A stretch of DNA of 27,188 nt from Amphritea sp. (GCA_024679635.1 JAIBDA010000003.1:1-27188), one strand, 5' to 3'. Positions 1 through 8,935 are shown, numbered from the stretch's first letter. Notes: generated from the letters alone by a model not told the origin. Numbers and translations are program-made.

Positions 1-28
1 TCTTTTTGCCAATTCAAACCCATGAGCT

Positions 29-57
29 GCGGTCGTGCTGAAACACGACCGCTTTTT
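29..57 (+). terminator. Intrinsic terminator of a gene left of the window
   Basis: A perfect 9-bp stem (GCGGTCGTG at 29-37, CACGACCGC at 44-52) with a 6-base loop is followed directly by TTTTT at 53-57. The T run is on the plus strand, so it should end a plus-strand transcript entering from the left. The hydrolase gene on the minus strand ends just before it at 65, so the stem may also slow that transcript, but no T run follows on that strand. Confidence 0.75.
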
Positions 58-64
58 GCCAAGG

Positions 65-1165
65 TCAGGGAAGAAGGTTCTGGCGTTTGAGGTCGCCGTT
101 GCTATGCAGGGAAATAATATCGCCGTCCTCCGACACCCAGATACCACCGGAAAAATACTTGTGAGCATCTGCAAGGAACACAGGATAAAGAAGCGGGCTA
201 GGAAGCTGGGGGATCATGTGTGTGAAAACTAAATTTTTGGCCCCTGCCTGGTTGGCACGTTTAGCTGCTTGTTCAGGCGTAATATGGTACTCCCCGATAT
301 CATGCATGACACGAATCAAACCCGCTTTATTGTGCTTAATGGCGTGGTTTTCAATCACCTTAACCATTTTTGGAGCCAAGCCTTCGGAAATCAATAGGTC
401 TACATCTTTAGCCATTTTTACAATATTCGGGTCGTCAACAATATCCCCAGTGATAGCCAAGCTAAGATCTTTGTAATCAACCCGATAGCCATAAGCGGGC
501 TCTACAGGGTCATGATTAACTTTATAGGCTGTTATTTTTACATCGCCATCGTCTAGAACAACTACATAGTCATCGGGGCTCATCTCAATCGTTCTTGGAT
601 CGAATTTAAAACCTAGGGCAGTATCCTCTGTTTTGATACCGGTCTGTTCAGCCAAACGTTCCCCATGATGATCTAAGCGATAAACGTGGTCTTGCTCATA
701 TGCCATGCTGAATCCTTCAACCACTTTATCAACCCCCGGGCCTCCATAAACAGGGAATGGTTCCGTTAAAGTGCCCTTTAGAATTCGCTGCATCATCAGA
801 GAACCCATTCCATCAATATGATCAGAGTGATAATGAGTTAGGAATAGAGCTTCTGCGTTGGCTGGAGTCAGGCCCATTAACATAAGCGTTTCGGCAGCGC
901 CATCACCAATATCAAAAATAAATATGCGTTTTCCAGCGATTACGGCAAGGCAGGCACCAGATCTATCGAGGTCTGGAAAAGGAGTTCCTGTACCACAAAA
1001 AGCTGCGTGTAAAGCATCATCAGAGAGCTCATTCCTTGCATCTCGGCTCACAATAGATTCAACTTTTTTACTGAATATTGCGAGGCCGATATCTTTCTTG
1101 AAAAAATGCGTGATTCCACCCAATAAAATAACTAGAGCTATAAGAAAGTAAGTAATTCTTTTCAT
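65..1165 (-). CDS. Membrane-anchored MBL-fold hydrolase (RNase Z/arylsulfatase-like)
   Basis: A 366-aa protein with one hydrophobic N-terminal segment (about residues 5-20), so probably anchored in or exported across the inner membrane. The metallo-beta-lactamase core shows the signature THYHSDH (H111, H113, D115, H116). H218 in a HDPVEPAYGYR block, D241 in a TGD motif, H294 and H316 in a FTHMI block follow, the order of metal ligands in the RNase Z-like branch. The membrane segment argues against a tRNA-processing role; a small-molecule ester or lactone hydrolase is more likely, with substrate unknown. A second, broken copy lies at 3772-4812, so this is the only intact one here. The ATG at 1163-1165 is the first in frame and precedes the hydrophobic segment directly. 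Family assignment is secure; the reaction is not. Confidence 0.85.
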   Translation of the reverse strand: MKRITYFLIALVILLGGITHFFKKDIGLAIFSKKVESIVSRDARNELSDDALHAAFCGTGTPFPDLDRSGACLAVIAGKRIFIFDIGDGAAETLMLMGLTPANAEALFLTHYHSDHIDGMGSLMMQRILKGTLTEPFPVYGGPGVDKVVEGFSMAYEQDHVYRLDHHGERLAEQTGIKTEDTALGFKFDPRTIEMSPDDYVVVLDDGDVKITAYKVNHDPVEPAYGYRVDYKDLSLAITGDIVDDPNIVKMAKDVDLLISEGLAPKMVKVIENHAIKHNKAGLIRVMHDIGEYHITPEQAAKRANQAGAKNLVFTHMIPQLPSPLLYPVFLADAHKYFSGGIWVSEDGDIISLHSNGDLKRQNLLP

Positions 1166-1248
1166 GCCTTTATACCTTATGGCTATAGAATCATCTGAAA
1201 TTTATTTATATTTATTATATGTTTTTTGTTTTTATGATTTATCAAATA

Positions 1249-1902
1249 TCAATTGAAAGATGGGGGTATTAAGATAGCTTTTCCTGAGCTTCTCTGTTGC
1301 ATTCTTTCAATATAATTATCAACGTTTGTAGGTAGCTCAAATATTTCAGATGAGTACGGAAGTGTTTTAAGATAGTGCAGAATCGGGCTAAGAAGTGCAT
1401 CTGCTATGGTGTATCTATTGCCACAGATGAAGGAAGATCTACCTATCTGCTTTTCTAAAAGGGTCAGGATTTCAATTACTTGCGGTTCGGCTTTTGATAG
1501 TTGATCTGTACGTACTTTTTTGCCTTCTCCTTGTGGGAAGACTATTTCCAATAGGTAATCTCGTACAACTATCCGATCAATATAGATAGTAATTATAGCG
1601 CACCATTGATCAACCAGAGCTAGACTATAATTATCTTCTGGTTGCAGCATAGGGCCATCGAATTCAGCGTCTAGATAACGACAAATAGCTGTTGTTTCAT
1701 AGATACTGCGGTCACCATGTAGTAATACCGGGACTTTGCCAAATGGATTTAATTGGAGATGCTCTTTGCTTCTAAACTCAATATTATTACCATTGAAGCT
1801 GTATCCATAATCATATCCAATTCCCTTTTCTTCACAGCACAGCATCACTGAACGAGCAAAGTTGCTAAACTGCGATCCTAGAATATTAACTTTATTATCC
1901 AT
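1249..1902 (-). CDS. Glutathione S-transferase-like protein
   Basis: A 217-aa soluble protein with the two-domain GST layout. The N-terminal thioredoxin-like half (about residues 5-83) carries NPFGKVPVL at 52-60 with the cis-proline, and a YETTAI block near 68-73 where the family binds the gamma-glutamyl group of glutathione. The all-helical C-terminal half (about 90-215) has the conserved TIADA block (165-169). Family members conjugate or reduce electrophilic substrates with glutathione, or act in ring cleavage and isomerisation in catabolic clusters; which applies here cannot be read. The start is supported by an AGAGG element about 8 bases upstream. Two sampled 60-base lines inside the gene are about 37-38% GC, well below the catabolic operon further right, which hints at a separate origin. 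Confidence 0.85.
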   Translation of the reverse strand: MDNKVNILGSQFSNFARSVMLCCEEKGIGYDYGYSFNGNNIEFRSKEHLQLNPFGKVPVLLHGDRSIYETTAICRYLDAEFDGPMLQPEDNYSLALVDQWCAIITIYIDRIVVRDYLLEIVFPQGEGKKVRTDQLSKAEPQVIEILTLLEKQIGRSSFICGNRYTIADALLSPILHYLKTLPYSSEIFELPTNVDNYIERMQQRSSGKAILIPPSFN

Positions 1903-2020
1903 TTATTAACCTCTGCTTAGCGTTACAAACAATCTTTTAACCACATGACAATCCATGACGTATTTTCATAACCTTGCTCTTTTTCGATACTAATCCTGGC
2001 ATCAAAGATTCAAGTTTAGA

Positions 2021-2062
2021 AAGATACACACCGAACTGAAGGGGGGAGTCGGTGCGTATCTT
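2021..2062 (-). terminator. Terminator hairpin of the porin gene
   Basis: A 14-base inverted repeat (2021-2034 against 2049-2062) lies just past the porin stop codon at 2094. One position differs between the arms: on the plus strand it is an A-C mismatch, but on the minus strand it becomes a G-U pair, giving 14 consecutive pairs. That favours function in the minus-strand transcript. The minus-strand continuation is TCTTTCT, a weak U tract. Confidence 0.65.
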
Positions 2063-2093
2063 TATGTCAGATAGAGTTACCTAGAGAGACAGG

Positions 2094-3167
2094 TCAGAAG
2101 CTGAATTTAACTCCAATGCTAGTGCTATCTTGCTCATCAAGATCGAAGTTGCCGTGTTCTACAAATAACAATAAGTTATCTTCAAATTGTTTTTTCAGGC
2201 CGACCACAGTGCCTTTGTTATCGAGGTTACCTGGTACGTTAGCTCCATCTACATCATGATCAAACTGCCCGATAGAAGCTGTCCAACCATTGAATGTGTA
2301 GCTGGCAACAACGCCGTAGTTTGACTCGCTGAGGGCGTCGCCAACAGGAGCAAAATCGGTTTTATTGTCATTATGTTCGTAAGTTGCGCCCAGGTGCAGG
2401 CCCCCTATATCGTAAGATGCCATAAATGTAGTACGAACCCACTCCTCACTTGATGGGAATGGGAGTTGAGTAGCAATCAGCGCCTCATCAATGTATACCT
2501 GGCCGACACCTAGCTTAATCCCCTTGGCAATGCTTTCCTTGAGCGCTTCTGTTTTGCTTCCATCCCAGGTAAGACGCCACGTGAGAATATCGTTATTTTC
2601 ATTGTTGTCATCTGCCCCCCCAAGATGGGCAAGCACGGCACGAAGCCCCAATGAATTACCGGGTGTGATGTAGCCGATAGCGTTGTTAATTAGTTCGTCT
2701 TGAGCGAAAATATCGGATACGCCATTGTTTGCGTGCGCTTCATTTGTTTCAAATACATCAATTGCCCCATAAAGGTCTTTTTGGTAACCGCTAACCGCTT
2801 TGGGTGCCAATAAAAGGATCCCGTAGGGGGTACCAAAGGCTACTTTAGCTTCGGTGACTCGAATTTCATCTTCAAGATCAGCATCGTCGTTGAATCTTGA
2901 ATCGTTCACAGCGTTTGTAATTTCGGTTTCAAGCTGATAAAAAACGGGCATTCCCTGGAGCACTTTTTTCCCTTTAACACCAACGCGCACGTCGTATGCC
3001 TCATGGAATGAATCGCGGACATCTGGCTGATCAATAACCCTGGCTCCAATCTGCCCATAAAATTCAGGGGCAGTATGCTCTTGGTTGCTGTCTGCCGCAT
3101 TTGCGTGGTTACTAATCAATGCCAAAACAAAGGTACTTACAAAGGTCAGATTAAATCGACTAGTCAT
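2094..3167 (-). CDS. Gram-negative outer-membrane porin
   Basis: A 357-aa precursor. The N-terminus is a clear Sec signal peptide with likely cleavage after AANHANA-type residues (ANA before ADSNQ, about residue 24). The mature part is built of short alternating amphipathic strands (for example FYGQIGARV and GVVASYTFNG) separated by acidic loops, and it ends in KFSF, the terminal phenylalanine typical of BAM-assembled beta-barrels. Length and pattern fit the 16-stranded trimeric general porins. Strongly acidic loops (DNNENND, DLDEQDS) fit a marine host. It probably provides passive uptake of small solutes and may serve the nearby catabolic genes, but the sequence does not show selectivity. 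A GAGGAAGT ribosome-binding site lies just upstream of the ATG. Confidence 0.85.
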   Translation of the reverse strand: MTSRFNLTFVSTFVLALISNHANAADSNQEHTAPEFYGQIGARVIDQPDVRDSFHEAYDVRVGVKGKKVLQGMPVFYQLETEITNAVNDSRFNDDADLEDEIRVTEAKVAFGTPYGILLLAPKAVSGYQKDLYGAIDVFETNEAHANNGVSDIFAQDELINNAIGYITPGNSLGLRAVLAHLGGADDNNENNDILTWRLTWDGSKTEALKESIAKGIKLGVGQVYIDEALIATQLPFPSSEEWVRTTFMASYDIGGLHLGATYEHNDNKTDFAPVGDALSESNYGVVASYTFNGWTASIGQFDHDVDGANVPGNLDNKGTVVGLKKQFEDNLLLFVEHGNFDLDEQDSTSIGVKFSF

Positions 3168-3771
3168 ATTACTTCCTCAGATTATTTTTATTATCGAAAT
3201 ATTATCTTTTAATTCCCACTCCGCTCTTTCAAGAACCCTGCGACTGATATTAAAAGCTTGCAATGAACATCCTCCGACGAGACAGCCCTCCTATAAAATA
3301 TTTTCTAGCAAACTTAAACCAGCCTTTCAGTAGCACTTAAGAGACTAAAAGGTAATTATTTTTGATTACTACAAATAGTTTAAGGAGTAAGAAAACATTG
3401 GAAAGGGTATTGGGTGCCATATATATGTCTTAAGGTGACAAGCGCGATAATTTTATTTTTAAATGCTTAAAATTATTTAAAAAAGGGAGTGATTGATGCT
3501 ATCAACCAAAAGAGGGGGCTCACCCTATTTTTTAGGCTTCAGTTCATCTAAGTCTTGCTCTGAAACAAGACGTTTGGGTGAGTGGTACTGAGGCTTTAAT
3601 AACGGTAAGGCTGATGAAATTCACTTTGTATCGCCATCACTCCCGGTGCTCCAAACCCATACAACCACTCCCGGTAAGTGTTATCCCCAGGGAGTGGTTA
3701 TATGCAATGAAATCGGTCGGTACTATGAAAAAAACAGTTAGGCCATGCTTATGCCGGGAATAATGTACATC
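3168..3771. other. Intergenic region with gene debris
   Basis: About 600 bases without a convincing complete gene. The part next to the porin start (3168-3350) must hold its promoter. At 3525-3640 the minus strand has open frames lacking starts; one ends ...SEQDLDELKPKK then stop at about 3525, which reads like a real C-terminus, but an upstream in-frame stop leaves no full gene. At 3663-3699 there is a perfect 10-bp stem (AACCACTCCC / GGGAGTGGTT, 17-base loop) with no T run. A 61-codon plus-strand frame at 3578-3763 has no ribosome-binding site and unconvincing composition. Confidence 0.4.
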
Positions 3772-4812
3772 CTAAAAGACACGGCTATGACTGTCCCCTC
3801 CGGATAGAGGTAGTGAAATGACCTCACCGTCATTCATAATGGTGGTCCTGACCGGGAATTCATCTGCATTCCTACCCAGGAATAGCTCCTCCAGAATGGA
3901 GAAAGGCATTGGCGGGATCAAATGCGTCAGAGCAACCTGAGAGACCCCTGCCTCTACCGCAACCTGAGATATCTGATCCGGAGTCATGTGATAGTCGTGC
4001 ACGTTACCCATAACCGCCGATAACCGATCAAAACCATGCTTTTTGGTCTGCTTTTGCAAAATCTTCGTCATCGCTGGCGACACAGCTTCAGACACCATCA
4101 GATCAGCATCTTTACAACCGATAATCAGTGTTGGCGTGATTGTGGTATCTCCGCTCATACAGAGGCTGCGGCCACCATACTCTACCCGGTACCCCAGCGC
4201 CGGATAGACAGGGTCATGATCAACCTTAAAGGCAAAAACCTTGACGCCCTTGCTATCGAACACTTTTTTCATGACCTGATCGCCTTCCAGCACAACCTCT
4301 ACCGGAGCAAGCGCCATCTGCTCTGCATTCATCACATCGCCGTGATGCTCAGAGCGATACATGCGATCCAGCGAATAAGCGGTATTAAATCCGGAGGTAA
4401 CGCGATCAATACCTGGGCCACCATATACCTTCAGAGCAGAATTATCCCCCCCCAGTAAGTACGCTGTACCGGCAGGCTGCCCAGACCAACAATGTGGTCA
4501 GAGTGATAGTGGGTCAGGAAAACATGGTTGATATTAGATGGTTTAACACCCATCAGGGTCAGATTTTCTTCAGCCCCCTCGCCGGCATCAAACAGAAAGA
4601 CTTCCTCCCCCGCAATGACCGCAAGGCATGGGTGTACCCGTACCACAAAAAAACGCACTGATTCCGTCTGGCACCCAATCGTAGTTTTTCAAGACAATAC
4701 GTTTCTGAATACCAAAATTGAAAGCTTCTGCTGTCAGAGCCTTGCCGTAGAAAGGCCACGTTAACCAGCTTATGAGCCCTATTAAGCCCAATGCAAAAAG
4801 AAACTTTTTCAT
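3772..4812 (-). pseudogene. Broken paralogue of the MBL-fold hydrolase
   Basis: Three consecutive reading frames together rebuild a protein homologous to the intact hydrolase at 65-1165: an N-terminal hydrophobic segment and CGTGTPMP (4588-4812), CLAVIAG through THYHSDHIVG (4431-4658), and the C-terminal half with HDPVYPALGYR, SGDT and LTHLIPP (3772-4362). Two lesions separate them. Near 4627-4640, CGTGTPMP runs straight into CLAVIAG; relative to the intact copy about seven codons are missing and the frame shifts, around a repeated TGCC, as in a deletion between short repeats. At 4446-4453 a run of eight G (minus strand) is out of frame; nine would restore a protein co-linear with the paralogue. 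The metal-binding motifs are otherwise intact, so decay looks recent. Confidence 0.85.
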
Positions 4813-5128
4813 ATAACTATCCTTAATTTTTTTTATATTTGTAAGCCATATATTTTATTTTTTTTGCGTAGGGATTCTATTGATCCCTACGGGATAATAT
4901 TTACAAACAGTTACCTAAATATCACAGCTAAAACTGAACATTGACTCATCAGATAAATGGCAACATTTGATGTTGAAAACATTTTCTGTTATCAGCTGTG
5001 TTGTCATAGGATTAAGCCGGCGGAGTACTGTATCGGTAAACCAGGGGAAAGGCCTTCTTATCTGGTCACAAATAAACAACCAATCCGCCGCCGGATTAAT
5101 AACGTCAACAACTACTTGGCTGCGTAAA
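4813..5128. other. Intergenic region with a 9-bp perfect hairpin
   Basis: AT-rich spacer between the aldehyde dehydrogenase stop and the broken hydrolase start. It holds a perfect inverted repeat, CGTAGGGAT at 4867-4875 and ATCCCTACG at 4883-4891, with a 7-base loop. On the plus strand a T-rich tract precedes it, so on the minus strand an A tract follows; neither orientation makes a standard intrinsic terminator. It lies 55 bases upstream of the broken gene's ATG and could be an operator. A smaller stem (AATCCG/CGGATT) lies near 5092-5107, close to the dehydrogenase stop. Confidence 0.4.
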
Positions 5129-6565
5129 TTATTTAGTCTCTCGCACAGAAACTGTTGGGTCTGCTTTTCCGCAATAAAAGTTCATAACCACCTTGTGGAT
5201 AACACCTCGCCAACCTTGATATACCGGCGGATGGAAAAGTTCCGTTGGGAAGAAACGGTTTCTATGGAAAACTGCACGTGCATTTGACAGTTCGCGGAAC
5301 CCCTCGATCCCGTGGTATGAGCCAAAACCGGAATTACCAACACCACCAAAGGGCACCTCGGCATTGACAACATGCCAGCCCCAGTCGTTAATCGTGAGTC
5401 CGCCAGAGTGGACATTCTTTATCACGCGATCCTGCAACTTGGCATCATTTGTAAATAAATAGCATGCCAGCGGCTTTTCCCCTGCGGTGATATATTTAAA
5501 CACCTCTTCAATATCATCGTAGGCAATGATTGGCAGTATCGGCCCAAAGACCTCTTCCCTAGCCAGCAGCATGTCATCCGAGATGTTAGATACGATATGA
5601 AGTGGCATCTTATTGCCACCATCCCACTCTGCTGCCAGCTCAATCGTTGCGCCTTTGTCCGCCGCATCTGACAGTAACCCTTTCAGTCGGTTAACCTGCC
5701 TTTCATTAATGATGCCTGCATAATCATCTCGTCCCACCACACCATTCGGGTAGAACTTGTTGAAGACCTTGATGGCTTCGCGGGTAAACTCAGCAACTTT
5801 AGCCCTGGGTACGAAAGCGTAGTCAGGTGAAACACAGACCTGACCTGAGATCGCAATCTTGCCATGCACAATGCGCAGGGCCGCATCCGCGATAGAGTAG
5901 TCACCTGCCACAATAGAAGGTGACTTTCCGCCCAGCTCGAGCGTCACCGGAGTCAGGTGCTTCGCCGCATCAGCCATCACCAGACGGCCAACTCGAGGTG
6001 AGCCGGTAAAGACAAGGTGATCGAAAGGAAGCCCAGTAAACTCAGAAGGATCCTGAATCTCTCCGCCGAAAACAGCCACTTCAGTCTCATCGAAAATATC
6101 AGACAGCAACTGTTTGATAACCTTATTGGATTCCGGTGTTTCTTCAGGCAACTTAATCATCGCCCGGTTGCCTGCGGCCAGCGCGGTGACCAATGGCCCC
6201 AGAGACAGATAGAGCGGCATATTCCAGGGAGCCACGATACCTACAACCCCCTTAGGCTGGTAGGTTACTTTCAGGCTATTAGGGCCGGCAAACAGCGCCT
6301 GGGGGGAGCGTTTTTCAGGTCGCATCCATCTCTTCAGACTCTTAAGAGCATGGTCCAGCACCCACATCGTCCCGGTCGTCTCGACGAGACGGGACTCAAA
6401 TTCAGGTCTGCCACCAAAATCTGCCGATGCTGCATCAGAGAAAGCGTCCTGATATCGACTGATCTGGCGGCGCAGTGATTTCAGTGTCTCTCTACGCTGC
6501 TGATAGGTTGGAAACGGTTGTTCCAGGGCACTACTTTTTTGTCTTTCGAGGCATTCAATCAGCAT
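5129..6565 (-). CDS. Aldehyde dehydrogenase, coniferyl-aldehyde dehydrogenase type
   Basis: A 478-aa NAD(P)-dependent dehydrogenase that oxidises an aldehyde to the acid. Counting from the chosen start: APWNMPLY with catalytic-site N115, cofactor motif FTGSPRVGR (187-194), LELGGKSPS with the general base E210, and nucleophile C244 in GQVCVSPDY. The YHGIEGFRELSNARAVF stretch near the C-terminus and total length are typical of the coniferyl-aldehyde dehydrogenase (CALDH) subgroup, close to class 3 ALDHs. A longer frame reaches back to 6625, but the start at 6563-6565 is preferred: AGGAGGAGGT stands five bases upstream, and the extra 20 residues are an arginine-rich read-through of the CoA-transferase end. 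It overlaps the CoA-transferase stop by 11 bases, which implies translational coupling and an operon. The true aldehyde is unknown. Confidence 0.88.
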   Translation of the reverse strand: MLIECLERQKSSALEQPFPTYQQRRETLKSLRRQISRYQDAFSDAASADFGGRPEFESRLVETTGTMWVLDHALKSLKRWMRPEKRSPQALFAGPNSLKVTYQPKGVVGIVAPWNMPLYLSLGPLVTALAAGNRAMIKLPEETPESNKVIKQLLSDIFDETEVAVFGGEIQDPSEFTGLPFDHLVFTGSPRVGRLVMADAAKHLTPVTLELGGKSPSIVAGDYSIADAALRIVHGKIAISGQVCVSPDYAFVPRAKVAEFTREAIKVFNKFYPNGVVGRDDYAGIINERQVNRLKGLLSDAADKGATIELAAEWDGGNKMPLHIVSNISDDMLLAREEVFGPILPIIAYDDIEEVFKYITAGEKPLACYLFTNDAKLQDRVIKNVHSGGLTINDWGWHVVNAEVPFGGVGNSGFGSYHGIEGFRELSNARAVFHRNRFFPTELFHPPVYQGWRGVIHKVVMNFYCGKADPTVSVRETK

Positions 6566-7871
6566 CTTTGACCTCCTCCTGCGCTTGCGCTGCCTTGCGT
6601 TTCTGAGCAACCTGGATATCCGCACTCACCTGCTCCTGAACAGTCGCCACCAGTGTTGCTGCAAAGTTGTTTATCAGCACTCCTGCATCGGTCATTTCGG
6701 CAATCTTCTCTCTGCTTAAGCCCAATGACTCGCAAACCTCGACATTGTGTTCACCCTGAAGGGCAGGCGTACCTGGCAGCGGCAGCTCAGCATCGGAGAA
6801 CTTCCAGGGGTGTCCGGGCAATCGATAAACGCCCCCTTTACGATCTGGCACTTCGACTATTGCACCCCAGTATTCTGCCCATTCCGACTCGGCAACCTCT
6901 TGCAGGCTGCGAACTTCACCAATCGCAATTTTCGCTTCATCAAACTGTGTATCGAGCGATTCTAGGTTGGGGAATGACCAGATCCAGTTCTGCACAGTCT
7001 CTTTGAGTTCCCGCAGGTTCTTACGACGGTCCTCTGGGGTTGCAAACCTTGGATCCAGCGCCAGATCACTGCGGCGCATCGCCGCCAGGAAGAAACGAAA
7101 GGTGAGTGTACCCACCAGGCTGATCGCGGACATAATCTCTTCACCACCCGGCCCGACAAAGAATGAGCCATCGGTCGCCCCCAGAATTGCAGGCTCCCCG
7201 CCAAGCTCCAATTCGTTCAGATCCACATGAGCATGTTCATTGATCGCCATAATTGTTGCAGCCATCGCCACATCAATCTGCTGCCCCCGCCCGGTCACTT
7301 CTAGTTGACGCAGCGCAGCCAGTACGGCAATGGTACATTGCAGACCTGCATAGACATCGGCGTGGGACAGCGAATCGGTCTGACGGCTCTCGCCTTCGAA
7401 ATTAAAGTGCTTCAAGGAATGGTCAGTAAAACCACACTCCGCCTGGACGGTTGGCGCATAGGCCATGCGACTGCTCCAGGGGCCACCCTGACCATAACCT
7501 GATACAGAGGCGTAGATCAGCTTGGGGTTCTTTGCTGCCAAGGACTCATAATCCAGACCAAATGCCGCAAGCGCACCAGGCCTGAAGTTCTCGACCAGAA
7601 TATCCGCGTCTTCACACAGCTTAAGCGCAATTTTCTGCGCTTCTGGGTGATTCAGATCGATAGAGATATTCGTTTTACCCGCGTTCTGTTGGGCATAATA
7701 TCCAGAAATACCAATATCAGAGATAGGCGCCGCGAAACGCGAAACATCACACATAGGCGGCTCTATCTTGATCACCTCGGCCCCTAGATCCTGCAGCGTC
7801 CGGGTACAGAGCGGACCAGCCAGTACACGGGAAAAATCAACGACTTTCAGCCCTTCAAGAGGAGATTTCAT
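6555..7871 (-). CDS. Family III CoA-transferase (CaiB/BaiF type)
   Basis: A 438-aa enzyme of the CaiB/BaiF (formyl-CoA transferase) family, which moves CoA between carboxylic acids through an aspartyl-CoA thioester. N-terminal GLKVVDFSRVLAGPLCTRTL and LGAEVIKIEPP (about 7-38), the NAGKTNISIDL block (63-72), ENFRPGA (94-100), the glycine-rich GYGQGGPW (125-132), and the catalytic aspartate D172 in ADVYAGL are all present. The last 40 residues are an alanine/glutamine/lysine-rich tail not needed for the fold. It lies three bases after the crotonase stop and overlaps the dehydrogenase start, so the three genes form one transcript. The likely role is activation of a carboxylic acid to its CoA ester for the crotonase. 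Donor and acceptor cannot be read from the sequence. Confidence 0.9.
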   Translation of the reverse strand: MKSPLEGLKVVDFSRVLAGPLCTRTLQDLGAEVIKIEPPMCDVSRFAAPISDIGISGYYAQQNAGKTNISIDLNHPEAQKIALKLCEDADILVENFRPGALAAFGLDYESLAAKNPKLIYASVSGYGQGGPWSSRMAYAPTVQAECGFTDHSLKHFNFEGESRQTDSLSHADVYAGLQCTIAVLAALRQLEVTGRGQQIDVAMAATIMAINEHAHVDLNELELGGEPAILGATDGSFFVGPGGEEIMSAISLVGTLTFRFFLAAMRRSDLALDPRFATPEDRRKNLRELKETVQNWIWSFPNLESLDTQFDEAKIAIGEVRSLQEVAESEWAEYWGAIVEVPDRKGGVYRLPGHPWKFSDAELPLPGTPALQGEHNVEVCESLGLSREKIAEMTDAGVLINNFAATLVATVQEQVSADIQVAQKRKAAQAQEEVKDAD

Positions 7872-7874
7872 AGC

Positions 7875-8666
7875 TTATTTCCCCTCAAAGCGAGCCATGC
7901 CTGGCCCGTTTTTCATCAGTGACTCCATACCGGCTTTCAAGTCATCAGATGCCCACAGACCCTTCTGCAGCTCTTCCATCTGACTATCAGCCGCATCAAC
8001 ACCGTTGTTTACAGCCAGGGTAACCAACTGTTTGGTGATACGATGCGCAACGGTAGGACCGTTCGCCAGCTCAAGACCCAGAGCCGTAGCAGCGCCCTGC
8101 AGGTTTTCATCGTCTACAACACGGTTAATGATATTCCAGCGCTCCAGCGTTTCCGGATCATAACGACGCCCCAGCAGGCTCATTTCTTTCGCCCGGGCTC
8201 CCCCAGCACGCTGCACCTGTCGCTGTACTGCGCCCATCAATGGATTCAAACCAATTGTCGCCTCCACAGAACCGATCCGGCTCGACCTGGCAGCAATAAT
8301 CATGTCGCAGGCGAGCGCCAATTCCAGCCCACCACCGACACACACACCGTGAACCGCGGCAACAACAGGAATTGGGCAGCTCTCAAGCTTTTTCAGGAAC
8401 GCAATTGGAGAAACCGACAGTTTTCCATCTTCCCCTACAGCACCTTCAAACAGCTCGAGCTCAGCCCCCGCAGAGAAGTGACGCAGGCCGCTGTTGATTA
8501 AAATTGCTCTAGCTCCGGCACCCTGTGCTACCTCGATACTTTCCAGGATACCGTCCATCAGCTTTGGGCCGAGCAGGTTATGGGGAGCATGCTGCATCGT
8601 TACGACAGCCAGTGGCCCGTTAAAGGTCAGCTCTACTGCTTGCCTTGTTTTATTATCATTGTTCAT
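7875..8666 (-). CDS. Enoyl-CoA hydratase/crotonase family protein
   Basis: A 263-aa crotonase. The oxyanion-hole segments are HFSAGAEL (63-70) and GVCVGGGLELALACD (107-121). Both hydratase glutamates are kept: E115 in GGGLE and E135 in SVEATIGL, twenty residues apart exactly as Glu144 and Glu164 of rat mitochondrial enoyl-CoA hydratase. Feruloyl-CoA hydratase-lyases lack the first of these, so a plain hydratase or hydratase/isomerase is favoured over an aryl side-chain lyase. First gene of the operon; the next ATG comes three bases after its stop. Expected role is hydration of an alpha,beta-unsaturated acyl-CoA made from the CoA-transferase product. A GAGGATC ribosome-binding site precedes the ATG. 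Confidence 0.88.
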   Translation of the reverse strand: MNNDNKTRQAVELTFNGPLAVVTMQHAPHNLLGPKLMDGILESIEVAQGAGARAILINSGLRHFSAGAELELFEGAVGEDGKLSVSPIAFLKKLESCPIPVVAAVHGVCVGGGLELALACDMIIAARSSRIGSVEATIGLNPLMGAVQRQVQRAGGARAKEMSLLGRRYDPETLERWNIINRVVDDENLQGAATALGLELANGPTVAHRITKQLVTLAVNNGVDAADSQMEELQKGLWASDDLKAGMESLMKNGPGMARFEGK

Positions 8667-8935
8667 AAATTGATCCTCGTTTAGTCAAGTTCAATTTAGC
8701 CAATAATCAAGAACCGCATAAGGTTTATGAGTGCCAATGAATGGGTTAAATAGCGCCATATGGAAGTCAGGAATTACGCCAATGCCTTAATAGTGATCCG
8801 TGAGTGAAGGAAAGGTAGAGACCTTCATCGATGCCTAGATATCGTTGACTACTGATCTACGGGCTTGAAGCAGGAGATAATGCAATCGGCGGTATAAAGA
8901 CCCAGAGTGATCCGGTGGAAATGCCCACTACTTAG

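Noticed and set aside
3578..3763. 61-codon plus-strand frame as a small gene
   Set aside because: No ribosome-binding site, spans a 10-bp inverted repeat, and the opposite strand has a more protein-like fragment.
5129..6625. Longer aldehyde dehydrogenase starting at 6625
   Set aside because: The extra 20 residues are arginine-rich out-of-frame CoA-transferase sequence; AGGAGGAGGT positions the start at 6565.
7875..8666. Feruloyl-CoA hydratase-lyase
   Set aside because: That family lacks the first glutamate in its GGGF-type block; this protein has GGGLE with both hydratase glutamates.
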